Position numbers and translations under genes: made by a program | IMG/VR virus record: IMGVR_UViG_3300042673_001922 | Span: 62,001 to 126,000 of that record | From: a virus | DNA: 64,000 bases | Direction: 5' to 3' (one strand) | Part shown: positions 1 to 8,610 of the stretch, in pieces | Numbering within the stretch: the first letter of the stretch is position 1 | Layout of the letters: each line of letters starts with the position of its first letter | The notes under the pieces: model-generated | The model's input: the letters and a program-made list of their open reading frames with translations, nothing else | The model's database searches: none | Told to the model about the DNA's origin: nothing

Positions 1-224
1 ATTCAGATATTCAAATTTTAGTTGGACAAGTTGACCCAGAGCAGGTTCAGATTCATGACGATTATGAGGATGGCAAGTACTATAGGTTTGACGATGTCAT
101 CTTTGAGTTTTTTGGCGATGGCGCCACCCCTGATTACCTAGAAATAGATACTACTTCTACCGTATCTTCAAAATTGTCTAGAATAGCAGAAAAAGTTAAA
201 GAACTAGAAAATAAAAAGGTTTAA
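1..224 (+). CDS. C-terminal end of an unidentified protein (5' truncated)
   Basis: An open frame enters from the left edge (first full codon at base 3) and stops with TAA at 222-224, giving about 73 residues. The tail is acidic, then Lys/Glu-rich (EKVKELENKK), probably a short helix. The next gene starts 2 bases later, so they are probably co-transcribed and this may be a virion or baseplate component. The family is not recognisable from this fragment. Confidence 0.7.
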   Translation, partial: SDIQILVGQVDPEQVQIHDDYEDGKYYRFDDVIFEFFGDGATPDYLEIDTTSTVSSKLSRIAEKVKELENKKV

Positions 225-226
225 AA

Positions 227-1480
227 ATGTCAGAATTTATATATACAAAAAGAAGAACAGCCAAATATAATGGTCCAGTTGATAGCTCTGATCACAACCT
301 TAGGGTAGAAGAAAACTATAAAGATCTAGTTTATCTATATAATAAATTTAATGTTATAGACCAAAAACTAGGAGAAGCATTTGAGAGAGTCTTGAAGGAT
401 CATGTTTTCATAACTAGATCAGTCAAAGACTTGGATGATAGAATCCAAGCTTTAGAGGCAGCAGAAAATATGGTTTCCATATACTCCTTTAAGCAAATAG
501 ATAATAATGCTATTCCAAATGGAGAAGTTTCTATACAATTAGATGAGATACTTTCCTTTGACCCTATATATAATATAGTAACTCTTCCAAAGATTGATGG
601 CTCATCGCATTCAAAATTAAAGTTTTTCACCTCAAATGAAGGTCAAATAATACCAGATTTCTTTGAAACAAGAATATCAAACAGCCTTTCAGGCGTAGAT
701 GTACCTGGTTCCATCATAGATGGAACAAATGTATACAATGCCATATTGGATAGATCTGATAAGTATTGGAAGAGAACAGTTATCTCAAACTCAACAGCTG
801 TAGCTGGAGCTCAAACATATTTATATGTTAAAATTCCTTCAGAGTATACCGGATCAAAAAAGAGTAATTTCATAAAGCTCAATCCATACCCAGTTTATGG
901 AGTTGACATTATGGCAATTGAATATACTACAACTCAAAATCCAACAATGACAGAGTCTGATGTTTGGCTACCTGTAAATAGAGATAGGCTATATGATGGA
1001 ACTACAAGTGCAATAGGAAAGGTTCCACCAGGTGGTTGGACCTCTATAGGCTCTGATTTCATTTTAAATTCTGGTCCAATTGGTTTTTACTTCCGTGAAC
1101 TTGACATAACCGCAATAAGAATTGCGATGAGACAAAGAAATTACTTTACAGAAAACGGAAAGTATATCTACACTTATGGACTTTCGGATTTAGATGTAAG
1201 ATATGACAAATTCCTGCCATCAGGTAAAATCATATTCAAATTTGAGCCAGCAAATGGCGACACAATATCCTCGATTACAAGCGTAACTCCAAAGATATAT
1301 AACGTTTCCCCAGCTCTTCTCTCTGAAGCCTTTAGCTATAGGGTTATATACAATGACGGATCAATCTATACAACCACAAATCCAGGGGCTTCAAATGCCG
1401 TATGGATAGAGATTACCCTTAATATCATGCCAGATGGAACTGCTCCAGTTTTATCAGATTTAATAATTAACTATAACTAA
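227..1480 (+). CDS. Putative virion (tail/baseplate-type) protein, 417 aa
   Basis: I cannot name the family. The N-terminal ~90 residues look helical, with a short coiled-coil-like stretch (KDLDDRIQALEAAE). The rest is beta-rich with many Tyr, Ser, Thr and Gly residues, ending in an Ig/jelly-roll-like strand pattern (PAPVLSDLIINYN-like end). There is no signal peptide or membrane segment. It starts 2 bases after the preceding gene. The composition and the late-type motif just downstream suggest a structural protein attached to tail or baseplate. This is inference from composition and position only. Confidence 0.6.
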   Translation: MSEFIYTKRRTAKYNGPVDSSDHNLRVEENYKDLVYLYNKFNVIDQKLGEAFERVLKDHVFITRSVKDLDDRIQALEAAENMVSIYSFKQIDNNAIPNGEVSIQLDEILSFDPIYNIVTLPKIDGSSHSKLKFFTSNEGQIIPDFFETRISNSLSGVDVPGSIIDGTNVYNAILDRSDKYWKRTVISNSTAVAGAQTYLYVKIPSEYTGSKKSNFIKLNPYPVYGVDIMAIEYTTTQNPTMTESDVWLPVNRDRLYDGTTSAIGKVPPGGWTSIGSDFILNSGPIGFYFRELDITAIRIAMRQRNYFTENGKYIYTYGLSDLDVRYDKFLPSGKIIFKFEPANGDTISSITSVTPKIYNVSPALLSEAFSYRVIYNDGSIYTTTNPGASNAVWIEITLNIMPDGTAPVLSDLIINYN

Positions 1481-1497
1481 AAAGTTGCCATTTGGCA

Positions 1498-1506
1498 ATT
1501 ACTATA
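1498..1506 (+). promoter_or_regulatory. Late-type promoter motif ATTACTATA
   Basis: ATTACTATA lies 32 bases upstream of the 1539 start. It is one of about nine copies of TTACTAT(A) in front of late-type genes in this window. A small inverted repeat (TTGCC/GGCAA, about 1485-1499) immediately precedes it and may end the upstream transcript. Confidence 0.5.
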
Positions 1507-1538
1507 AACAATAAGAATTTATCCTAAGGAGAATATAA

Positions 1539-2165
1539 ATGGCTACTTTTTATGTTGGCCCCAGACCAGTTTTGAAGGGCCAAAACACCAATCAGATGGT
1601 GAACCCTTATACTAGCATGTCCGGGAAAGCTAAGGGCACTGGAACTTATTCCTACTACCCACTGTATAGCACAAGCCATGTATTGGACGGTGCTCCTGAT
1701 AATCATTTTGCCCCTGGAACTGGGCAATTTCCTGGCAATAGATTTCTATCCCAGGTATTTAACGGGACAACCCTCTACGTACATCCGCTTTCTGGAACAT
1801 TCCCAGATGGAACTGCAACATACGATGGTGCTAGATTCCGTCCAATGGAGTACAAGGGTCTAGCTGGAGCTGCAGCTTTTCCATCAGGTTTTGGTCATGC
1901 TGATAGAGTAAGTGATTACAGCTACAACAACAATATTTTCGACGGAGTGCCGTCTGCTGATATATTTGCTAATACAGGCCATGCTGCAAGAACAGAAGCA
2001 CAAGGTGCGCCATCTTCTTTTGGAGTTTTCAAACCAGAAGAATTCCAAGGTGTGACAAGTTCTAAGATATTTACAGTTGGATATGGTCAGGCTAATACGA
2101 CGGGTGATTATGGAAGAGAAAAAGTTCAAGAGTATTTCGGCGTACCATCTGCAAAAGCTCTCTAA
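1539..2165 (+). CDS. Putative virion protein with C-terminal short repeats, 208 aa
   Basis: Unrecognised family. The protein is rich in Gly, Tyr, Phe, Ser and Pro, lacks a membrane segment, and carries a C-terminal repeat of about ten residues seen three times (FDGVPSADIF, FQGVTSSKIF, YFGVPSAKAL). The ATG has a good ribosome site (CTAAGGAGAATATAA) and an upstream late-type motif. Base composition is a little less AT-rich than its neighbours, as often seen for abundant virion proteins. A structural or decoration role is plausible but unproven. Confidence 0.6.
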   Translation: MATFYVGPRPVLKGQNTNQMVNPYTSMSGKAKGTGTYSYYPLYSTSHVLDGAPDNHFAPGTGQFPGNRFLSQVFNGTTLYVHPLSGTFPDGTATYDGARFRPMEYKGLAGAAAFPSGFGHADRVSDYSYNNNIFDGVPSADIFANTGHAARTEAQGAPSSFGVFKPEEFQGVTSSKIFTVGYGQANTTGDYGREKVQEYFGVPSAKAL

Positions 2166-2418
2166 TTATTATTCTTCCCCAATACATTTAGAAAAAGATA
2201 GTAAAGTATCTGGTTTATTTGGTTGGGCAGTTTTGGTAAGCTATATTTTAGCCTATGATATATTCGCAATTAAAACAAAAAAAACAGAAACACTGACAAG
2301 ATCTTTTTGGAGATTGTCAGAAGGTAAAATATCTAAAGCTCCAGTAATGGGTCTTTGGCTAGCAGTAACTTTTCACCTTATGCTTGAGAAAGATGTAAGA
2401 AGAAAAATAAATAAATGA
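2110..2418 (+). CDS. Small membrane protein, about 102 aa
   Basis: Two hydrophobic stretches flank a basic loop: residues ~32-48 (VSGLFGWAVLVSYILAYDIF) and ~75-92 (APVMGLWLAVTFHLML). The arrangement resembles small membrane proteins common in actinobacteriophages, with a Thr-Glu-Thr-Leu-(T/S)-x-x-F element between helices. The start is uncertain: ATG 2110 overlaps the previous gene by 56 bases, ATG 2077 by more, and neither has a strong ribosome site. Function unknown. Confidence 0.5.
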   Translation: MEEKKFKSISAYHLQKLSNYYSSPIHLEKDSKVSGLFGWAVLVSYILAYDIFAIKTKKTETLTRSFWRLSEGKISKAPVMGLWLAVTFHLMLEKDVRRKINK

Positions 2419-2448
2419 GTTCTAGCCTCATCAAAGTAGCATACTAAA

Positions 2449-2457
2449 TGCTATAAT
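2449..2457 (+). promoter_or_regulatory. Extended -10 promoter (TGCTATAAT)
   Basis: TGCTATAAT lies between genes, with no clear -35. Predicted start is near 2464. A strong terminator follows within about 50 bases, so it could make a very short RNA, or it may serve the 2565 gene by read-through. Confidence 0.4.
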
Positions 2458-2482
2458 GATAGAGGCGTTAAGACAAAGAAGT

Positions 2483-2512
2483 CCCGCTCTTATGAGCGGG
2501 GTTTTCTTTTTT
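2483..2512 (+). terminator. Rho-independent terminator
   Basis: Perfect 7-bp stem CCCGCTC/GAGCGGG with a TTAT loop, followed by GTTTTCTTTTTT. It separates the virion genes upstream from the nucleotide-metabolism operon. Confidence 0.9.
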
Positions 2513-2564
2513 AGAAGTGGTTTTATAGGTTTGGTCATCTTTAGATGGAGATAGTTAGGATTAT

Positions 2565-3278
2565 ATGGTAATCGATGATCTCGAGAGGGTTGTCAAAGAA
2601 GATATAATATCAGTAGACGTTGCCGATATGTACTTAAGAATCTATGTTGCGGACATTGACTGGAAGCCACACATTTCTCAGCTTTGGGTAAATACTAAGA
2701 ATAAAATAGCTGACGAAGCAGAAGCCAAGAACCACATTAAAAAGGCTATTGCATGTGCAACCCTAATGCCATTTTATGATAAGTCAATCATAACAGACCC
2801 TCCTCAAAACATGTTGTTTTGGTTGCCAACTTGGGTTCAGTTTAATCAAAAAGACTGGATTGATATATATAAAAAAATGGTAAATGAAGACATTCAAATA
2901 AGAAAAAATAGAAAAAAAATGCTATCATATGGTGTGATTGAATCTATAGATTATGTCCCAATGACTAGGCAGGCTTTCAATTGGTTGTACTCAAAGTCTG
3001 AGGATTCACACTGTGTAACGCCAGATAATAAAGCAGACATAGTTAAGAAGTTTCAAAACTTAATTAAAATTTATGGCGGTGCTGTTATATGTAACACATT
3101 CACAAAGCACGAAAAGAATATTAACAAAGTCTTGAACTGGAGAAGTGGATATTTTATAGAAAGAGAAATATATAAAGTTTATACCATGGATCAAATATGT
3201 AAAATAAAAGAACTAGAAATATCTAAGATAGATAAAAAGTATGTCAAAATTTTAATAAAAAATAAGGAGAAATTTTAA
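2565..3278 (+). CDS. Unknown protein upstream of the RNR gene, 237 aa
   Basis: Unrecognised. It is soluble and mixed alpha/beta in appearance, with aromatic residues in the middle (LFWLPTWVQF) and a Lys/Ile-rich C-terminus. There are no Cys pairs or classical catalytic motifs. It ends directly before the RNR start (stop 3276-3278, next ATG 3279), so the two are co-translated and a role in nucleotide metabolism or its control is possible. Confidence 0.65.
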   Translation: MVIDDLERVVKEDIISVDVADMYLRIYVADIDWKPHISQLWVNTKNKIADEAEAKNHIKKAIACATLMPFYDKSIITDPPQNMLFWLPTWVQFNQKDWIDIYKKMVNEDIQIRKNRKKMLSYGVIESIDYVPMTRQAFNWLYSKSEDSHCVTPDNKADIVKKFQNLIKIYGGAVICNTFTKHEKNINKVLNWRSGYFIEREIYKVYTMDQICKIKELEISKIDKKYVKILIKNKEKF

Positions 3279-5381
3279 ATGTCTGACACAAGTATATTAC
3301 ACGAAATAGCTAACCAATCAATAAACACTTCAATAAAAAGCTCTTTATTTTCTTTTCACTTAAGTGATGACTTTATTTCTTCCTTTAAAGGTAAAGCTTC
3401 TCCATTCGGATATAAAGATGCCGGTGGAAACTCTCTTGGTGAAATTACATTTCTTCGTACATACTCAAGAATAAAAGAAGATGGCACCAAGGAAACTTGG
3501 GTTGACGTGTGTGAAAGAGTTATCAATGGAATGTACTCTCTTCAGAAAGATCATTGTAAAAAAAATAGACTTCCATGGAACGACGCAAAAGCGCAAGCTT
3601 CTGCTAAAGAAGCTTTTGATAGACTCTTTAATCTAAAGTGGACTCCACCAGGAAGAGGTCTCTGGGTGATGGGGACACCTATTGTTAATGATCAAAAAAA
3701 CTCAGCTGCATTACAGAACTGTGCATTTGTTTCAACTTCGGAAATGAACAAGCATAATCCGGCTAAACCATTTGGTTTTCTTATGGAAGCATCCATGCTG
3801 GGTGTTGGCGTAGGCTTTGATGACAAGGGTGCTGATAAGGACTTCGTGATCTATGAACCCACAAAGTCTACTGTTATAGAATTGATTGAAGACAGCAGAG
3901 AAGGTTGGAGAGACTCCACTATTGCTTTAATAAATTCATATCTTAAATCAGATCAAGCTGTCATTGAATTTGACTACTCTTCAATTAGACCTTTGGGTAC
4001 TCCGATCAAAACTTTTGGTGGAACAGCATCTGGTCCAGCGCCATTAATTAAATTACATACAGCAATTAGGAATATCTTTAATGCTAGAAATGGTGAAAAG
4101 TTAACAAGAAAAGATATTGCAGATATTGGAAACCTTATTGGTGTTTGTGTTGTTTCTGGAAACGTTCGTCGTTCTGCAGAACTTTTAATTGGTAGAATTG
4201 ACGATGAAAGTTTCTTGAATTTAAAGAATCCTGCTGTTTTTCCAGAGAGAAACTCTTATGATCCACAAAACCCAGGGTGGGGATGGATGTCTAATAACTC
4301 TGTAGAAACACATGTGGGTCAAGATTTGTCTCCTATAGTTGAAGGAATTGCCCTCAATGGTGAGCCAGGTGTTATATGGCTTGATGTGTCACGCAAGTAT
4401 GGTCGCCTAGCTGATCCGCCAAATAATAAAGACTGGAGAGTAGCGGGCTACAACCCTTGCGCAGAGCAATCACTTGAGTCATATGAATGCTGCACTCTTG
4501 TAGAGACCTATTTAAATCGACACGATAACATTGAAGATTATAAGAGAACACTAAAGTTTGCCTACTTATATGCTAAGACAGTAACCCTTCTTCCAACCCA
4601 TTGGGAAGAGACTAATGCTATCATGCAAAGAAACCGCAGAATAGGAACATCAATGTCAGGTGTTGCTAACTTTGCAGACAAACTTGGAATGCCAGTATTA
4701 AGAGAGTGGATGAACTCAGGCTATGCTACAATTAAAAATTACGATACAGTTTACTCTGAATGGCTTGGCATTCGTGAATCAATTAAAATGACAACAGTAA
4801 AGCCATCCGGCACTGTGTCTATTCTTGCTGGTGAATCTCCAGGTGTACATTGGACTCCAGGTGGAGAATACTTTTTGCGAGCTGTTAGATTTTCTAATGA
4901 AGACCCGATGCTTCCGTTATTCAAAATGGCCAACTACAACGTAGAGCCGGCAGCAGAGTCTCCAGATACAACTTCAGTTGTTTTCTTTCCAATTAAATCT
5001 GAAGCAAGAAGATCAGAGAAAGATGTAACAATCTTTGAAAAAATGGCATTAGCTGCAGCTGCTCAAAGATACTGGTCAGACAATTCAGTTTCTGTAACTA
5101 TATCTTTTGATGCAGAACAAGAAAAAAAGCATGTAGGGACAGTTTTACATATGTATGATGGCCAGTTAAAAACTGTTTCATTCTTACCTCAAGGTAATCA
5201 TACGTACTTGCAAATGCCGTATAGCCAAATCTCAGAAGAAGAATACAATGAGATGTCAATGAAACTATTCCCAATAGACTTCTCTGGAGTTTACGCAGGT
5301 ATGGCAGCAGATGCTATTGGCGAAGCTTACTGTACTACAGATTCATGTGAGATAAAGTTTATACAAGATAATTCTAAGTAA
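3279..5381 (+). CDS. Adenosylcobalamin-dependent (class II) ribonucleoside-triphosphate reductase
   Basis: Reduces ribonucleotides to deoxyribonucleotides for phage DNA synthesis, using coenzyme B12 rather than oxygen or a small subunit. At 700 residues it matches the monomeric class II family of Lactobacillus leichmannii. Visible landmarks are C148 in NCAFVST, the NPCAEQ loop with C394, C405 in the following ECC, the phosphate-binding KPSGTVS segment, and the C-terminal redox pair C685/C690. The 11- and 5-residue spacings match C408/C419 and C731/C736 of that enzyme. The AGGAG-containing end of the previous gene supplies the ribosome site. The host or its environment must supply cobalamin. 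No intein is seen. Confidence 0.95.
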   Translation: MSDTSILHEIANQSINTSIKSSLFSFHLSDDFISSFKGKASPFGYKDAGGNSLGEITFLRTYSRIKEDGTKETWVDVCERVINGMYSLQKDHCKKNRLPWNDAKAQASAKEAFDRLFNLKWTPPGRGLWVMGTPIVNDQKNSAALQNCAFVSTSEMNKHNPAKPFGFLMEASMLGVGVGFDDKGADKDFVIYEPTKSTVIELIEDSREGWRDSTIALINSYLKSDQAVIEFDYSSIRPLGTPIKTFGGTASGPAPLIKLHTAIRNIFNARNGEKLTRKDIADIGNLIGVCVVSGNVRRSAELLIGRIDDESFLNLKNPAVFPERNSYDPQNPGWGWMSNNSVETHVGQDLSPIVEGIALNGEPGVIWLDVSRKYGRLADPPNNKDWRVAGYNPCAEQSLESYECCTLVETYLNRHDNIEDYKRTLKFAYLYAKTVTLLPTHWEETNAIMQRNRRIGTSMSGVANFADKLGMPVLREWMNSGYATIKNYDTVYSEWLGIRESIKMTTVKPSGTVSILAGESPGVHWTPGGEYFLRAVRFSNEDPMLPLFKMANYNVEPAAESPDTTSVVFFPIKSEARRSEKDVTIFEKMALAAAAQRYWSDNSVSVTISFDAEQEKKHVGTVLHMYDGQLKTVSFLPQGNHTYLQMPYSQISEEEYNEMSMKLFPIDFSGVYAGMAADAIGEAYCTTDSCEIKFIQDNSK

Positions 5382-5390
5382 GAGGTTTTA

Positions 5391-5756
5391 GTGTCTGAAT
5401 TTGAAAATGAAGATATAGATAAAATGTTTGAAGCAATAATTTCTTCTGATGATTTAGATGGAATTAAATCTTCTTCAATAGAAGGAATAATAAATGTAGA
5501 AAATGTATCTATAGAATCTCTTCTTAAGGAATTTACTTTAATTTTTCAATCTATTTCTAGAGCTGCAGTTCATGTAGGAGACTTAATGTTTAATTATCTT
5601 TCTGTAGAAGATTATTCTACAGATCAAGAGTTAAAAGAAATTCTTGGAAATATATACAAGCTAACAGAAGACTTAGATGAATACATGGTAGAATTAATGT
5701 TTGAAGATACTTTTGATGATCTTGAATTAGACGAAGGTGAAGAAGATGATGAGTGA
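5391..5756 (+). CDS. Acidic protein of unknown function, 121 aa
   Basis: GTG start preceded by AGAGG. The protein is strongly acidic, with a C-terminal run of Asp/Glu, and is probably mostly helical. It sits between the RNR and thyX genes and overlaps thyX by 8 bases. An accessory role in the nucleotide operon is possible; no family is recognised. Confidence 0.7.
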   Translation: MSEFENEDIDKMFEAIISSDDLDGIKSSSIEGIINVENVSIESLLKEFTLIFQSISRAAVHVGDLMFNYLSVEDYSTDQELKEILGNIYKLTEDLDEYMVELMFEDTFDDLELDEGEEDDE

Positions 5757-6456
5757 TAAAAATATAATTAAAGTATTAGACAATGGCTACGTAAGACTAG
5801 TCGATCATATGGGTTCAGATTTATCTGTAGTCAATGCTGCCAGAGCTTCCTTTGCTAAAGAAAGCGAAGCTTTTACGACACAAGATGCTAGACTAATTGA
5901 TTTTCTTGCTAGAGAGAATCACATGTCTCCTTTCCGTCACGCATTCATGACTTTTGAATTTAAAGCCCCGTTAATGGTTGCAAGACAGCATTGGAAATAT
6001 GTAGTTGGCTCAGATCATACTATGGATTCATGGAACGAATCCTCAAGAAGATATGTGACGATGGAACCTGACTTCTATGTTCCAAAGGCTGATGGATGGA
6101 GACTTGCTCCAGAAGATAAAAAACAAGGATCTGCTGGAATATGTGATCCATTTACTGGGGCAACACTAACCGAGCAACTAGTAAGATACATAGAGCAGGG
6201 TGAAGCATTTTATAATCTAGCCATGCAGTCTGGCATTGCTCCAGAGCAGGCGAGATTATTCCTACCGGCTTACTCAATGAATGTAGTCTACAGATGGTCA
6301 TGCAGTCTTCAGTCAGCATGTCTGTTCCTAGTCCAAAGATTAGAAGAAGCAGCACAAGAAGAAATTAGAGTATATGCAGAAGCTACTCTGAAACTAATTA
6401 AAGACTTATACCCCGTCTCCATTGAGGCCTTAATAGGGAAGTACTCTTATGTTTAG
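5749..6456 (+). CDS. thyX: Flavin-dependent thymidylate synthase ThyX
   Basis: Methylates dUMP to dTMP using FAD and methylene-tetrahydrofolate. Residues ~75-105 hold the ThyX signature region (ARQHWKYVVGS ... WNESSRRYV), a phage-type variant of RHRxxSxNExSRRY in which the RHR element is replaced by RQHWK. RNHMSPFRH-like sequence (RENHMSPFRHA) is the usual N-terminal element. ATG 5749 overlaps the previous stop and is preferred over the in-frame ATGs at 5737 and 5746. It works with the neighbouring dCMP deaminase, which supplies dUMP. Confidence 0.92.
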   Translation: MSDKNIIKVLDNGYVRLVDHMGSDLSVVNAARASFAKESEAFTTQDARLIDFLARENHMSPFRHAFMTFEFKAPLMVARQHWKYVVGSDHTMDSWNESSRRYVTMEPDFYVPKADGWRLAPEDKKQGSAGICDPFTGATLTEQLVRYIEQGEAFYNLAMQSGIAPEQARLFLPAYSMNVVYRWSCSLQSACLFLVQRLEEAAQEEIRVYAEATLKLIKDLYPVSIEALIGKYSYV

Positions 6457-6616
6457 TAGCCTTTTACTAATTATTCTTTTTTCCATTATGATTAATTGGA
6501 TAATTAGCCTATCTATAATGGCGCAAATATCTTCAAATAAAAAAACAAGATATAGATTTATAGCACTTTCAGCGTTGTCCTCTCTGCTAACTGGTTATAT
6601 AATATACCTATTATGA
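6449..6616 (+). CDS. Small two-helix membrane protein, 55 aa
   Basis: A short frame fits exactly between thyX (8-base overlap) and the deaminase (ATGA overlap at 6613). It encodes two hydrophobic segments (residues ~3-24 and ~38-54) joined by a basic loop NKKTRYR. The tight packing supports it being real. Function unknown. Confidence 0.6.
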   Translation: MFSSLLLIILFSIMINWIISLSIMAQISSNKKTRYRFIALSALSSLLTGYIIYLL

Positions 6617-7071
6617 GTTACGGTGAGTTAACAAGAAAAGATCTGCAATATATGCAGATGTGCTATAGCTCTTCTACCATATTTTCAACATGTGGTAAGA
6701 AAAAGTATGCTGCTTTATTAGTGGACGATTTTGGTCACATAGTCGGGTTTGGTTATAATGGTGGGCCAAGAAATTCAGTACACTGTGAGGACGGAGGCTG
6801 TCCACGATTTACTGACATGTCACCAAGTGGAAGCAACTATGATAACTGTATAGCTGTTCACGCAGAAGCCAATGCTTTTTTACATTCAGACTATAGCGCT
6901 AGACCAATCAAGCTTTACGTAAACGGTCCTCCATGTTTAACTTGCGCAAAGTTAATAGTGAACAGTACAGTTAGAGACGTCTATTATGTTGCTGATGAAG
7001 AATATTCAAATTGGGATGAAGTAGAAAAATTCATGAATACTTCTGGCATTAAAACATATAAGGTAAAATAA
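6613..7071 (+). CDS. dCMP/deoxycytidylate deaminase family protein
   Basis: Zinc-dependent deaminase, expected to convert dCMP to dUMP for ThyX. The catalytic signature HAEANAF and the second zinc motif PPCLTCAKL are both present, at residues ~77-83 and ~100-108. Extra cysteines (C17, C27, C57, C62) lie in the N-terminal half, as in T4-type dCMP deaminases that bind a second zinc. At 152 residues it has normal length. The start overlaps the small membrane gene upstream. Confidence 0.92.
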   Translation: MSYGELTRKDLQYMQMCYSSSTIFSTCGKKKYAALLVDDFGHIVGFGYNGGPRNSVHCEDGGCPRFTDMSPSGSNYDNCIAVHAEANAFLHSDYSARPIKLYVNGPPCLTCAKLIVNSTVRDVYYVADEEYSNWDEVEKFMNTSGIKTYKVK

Positions 7072-7072
7072 A

Positions 7073-7318
7073 TTGGCAGCTTCAAAGGTAAATTACATTG
7101 TTATCTACGATGGACACAGTCAGGTCTACGGTTGCTCTTCAAAGAAGATTGCCCTAGAATCAGCACCGCCTGAAGGTTGTAGTATAAAAGATAAAAAAGT
7201 TTTATTCGTAACATTTGAACCGGATAATTCCAATCTATCTGCCTATAAAGTCTCAGATGAAGAAGTTTTCTCTGCAGATATAAAAGAAAGAAAAGAAAAG
7301 AAAACGGATAATGAGTAA
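7073..7318 (+). CDS. Unknown protein, 81 aa
   Basis: TTG start at 7073, preceded by AAGG in the end of the deaminase gene. A compact beta-like N-terminus (VNYIVIYDGHSQVYGCS) is followed by a Lys/Glu-rich tail. It overlaps the next gene by 8 bases, so it belongs to the operon. No family is recognised. Confidence 0.6.
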   Translation: MAASKVNYIVIYDGHSQVYGCSSKKIALESAPPEGCSIKDKKVLFVTFEPDNSNLSAYKVSDEEVFSADIKERKEKKTDNE

Positions 7319-7538
7319 GGGACAAAAGAAAAAACTAATATTAAAAATCCTCCCGGGGGAAGCAGCAATTGTTGCATCGGTGGATGTCTTGGAACACATA
7401 TATGAAACATATTTGTATATGGCATCTTCTACAGACAGCGTTGAATCGGAATCGTGGCAAAGCGTTGCTGAACTAATCAGGGAATGGATTGACAAGACAC
7501 AATACTCAGATGAAGGTGATTATGAAGAAGAATGGTGA
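7311..7538 (+). CDS. Unknown small protein, 75 aa
   Basis: ATG overlaps the preceding stop. A basic N-terminus is followed by a helical acidic C-terminus with several Trp residues. No motif is recognised. It overlaps the next gene by 17 bases. Confidence 0.6.
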   Translation: MSKGQKKKLILKILPGEAAIVASVDVLEHIYETYLYMASSTDSVESESWQSVAELIREWIDKTQYSDEGDYEEEW

Positions 7539-7797
7539 TTCGGTTATTATAATAGCCTTAAGTATTAGTGCATTTGTTGGTTATGTTTTATATCAGAAAA
7601 GTAAACATAAGAAGTTTGTTTCTTCAAACACTTTAACTATTGAAAACTTTGTCAATAGACTAAGTGAATATGATATGTCGCCTCAAAAAGAAGCTTCAAA
7701 TTTCTTTTACGATTTATTAGAATGTGGCTTTAGTCCTCAGAATGCATTTGCAACAGTGCAAAAAGAAATAGATGATGCAGGAAGTTTTTTTAAATGA
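7522..7797 (+). CDS. Single-pass membrane protein, 91 aa
   Basis: ATG 7522 is chosen because AAGG lies 7 bases upstream; a TTG at 7489 is less likely. Residues 8-25 form one hydrophobic helix (VIIIALSISAFVGYVLYQ), followed by a basic stop-transfer segment and a soluble domain. Unknown function. The next gene starts inside its last codon (ATGA). Confidence 0.6.
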   Translation: MKKNGDSVIIIALSISAFVGYVLYQKSKHKKFVSSNTLTIENFVNRLSEYDMSPQKEASNFFYDLLECGFSPQNAFATVQKEIDDAGSFFK

Positions 7798-8609
7798 TAG
7801 ACCTATGTATAGTTAATTACAATTCTAGAAAGCAAATAGAAAGACTTTTGGACGTCTTGCATTCTAGCTTAGATAGTCCAAATGGCGCGCTTGAAAAAAA
7901 TTGGAATTTGTATATTACAGATAATGATTCCCAAGATGACTTCATACAGTGGATACGAGAAAATGAAGAGAGATATTTAATAGATAGAGTTTACCTGCGT
8001 CGCAATATAGGTTACTCAGCAGCTTGTAATATGATGGCTCGTGAATCTAATTCAGATATTATTGCACTCTTAAATGCTGATGTTTGGTTTTCAAATGAAG
8101 ATCTTATAAAAATCCAAAGCATCTTTGATGAGAATAAAGATATTCATATACTCGGCCCAAAACAAAGAGACGAGAATGGTTTAATAACACACGCTGGTAT
8201 TGTCGGCACCAACTTAAAACCAGGGCATAGAGGCTGGAGAGCTGAAGATAAAGCAGACTCTTTATTCAGAGATAGAGTAAACTGCGTGACAGTGTCAGGA
8301 TCTGCTTACTTCATAAGACGAGAAGTGTGGAATGCATTGACTAACAATCCTAAGTATAGAGAATTATATCCAAATGCAATTGGCGCATTCTTACCTACAC
8401 CTCATTACTACGAAGAGACATGGTGTTCATACTTTGCTAGACACTTAGGATACAATGTAGTGTATGATGGATCTGTATCAATAGGGCATAGCTGGCATGC
8501 ATCTTCTCCAAAACCAGGTGAAGGCTATAGTCATGCTGATGCACAGTTTCCAATAAGTAGAGAAATATTTAGAAAAGCTTGTGATTCTATAGGTATAGAA
8601 AGAGACTAA
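7794..8609 (+). CDS. Family 2 glycosyltransferase
   Basis: GT-A fold sugar transferase of 271 residues. It has the N-terminal nucleotide-binding strand IVNYNSRKQIERLL, the ITDNDSQDD element, NIGYSAACNMMA, and the metal-binding LLNADVWF (DxD-like NAD). This pattern is typical of rhamnosyl/GT2 enzymes. It opens a run of glycosyltransferases at 7.8-15.9 kb. The substrate is unknown; virion protein, modified DNA and host glycan are all possible. Confidence 0.88.
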   Translation: MIDLCIVNYNSRKQIERLLDVLHSSLDSPNGALEKNWNLYITDNDSQDDFIQWIRENEERYLIDRVYLRRNIGYSAACNMMARESNSDIIALLNADVWFSNEDLIKIQSIFDENKDIHILGPKQRDENGLITHAGIVGTNLKPGHRGWRAEDKADSLFRDRVNCVTVSGSAYFIRREVWNALTNNPKYRELYPNAIGAFLPTPHYYEETWCSYFARHLGYNVVYDGSVSIGHSWHASSPKPGEGYSHADAQFPISREIFRKACDSIGIERD

Positions 8610-8610
8610 A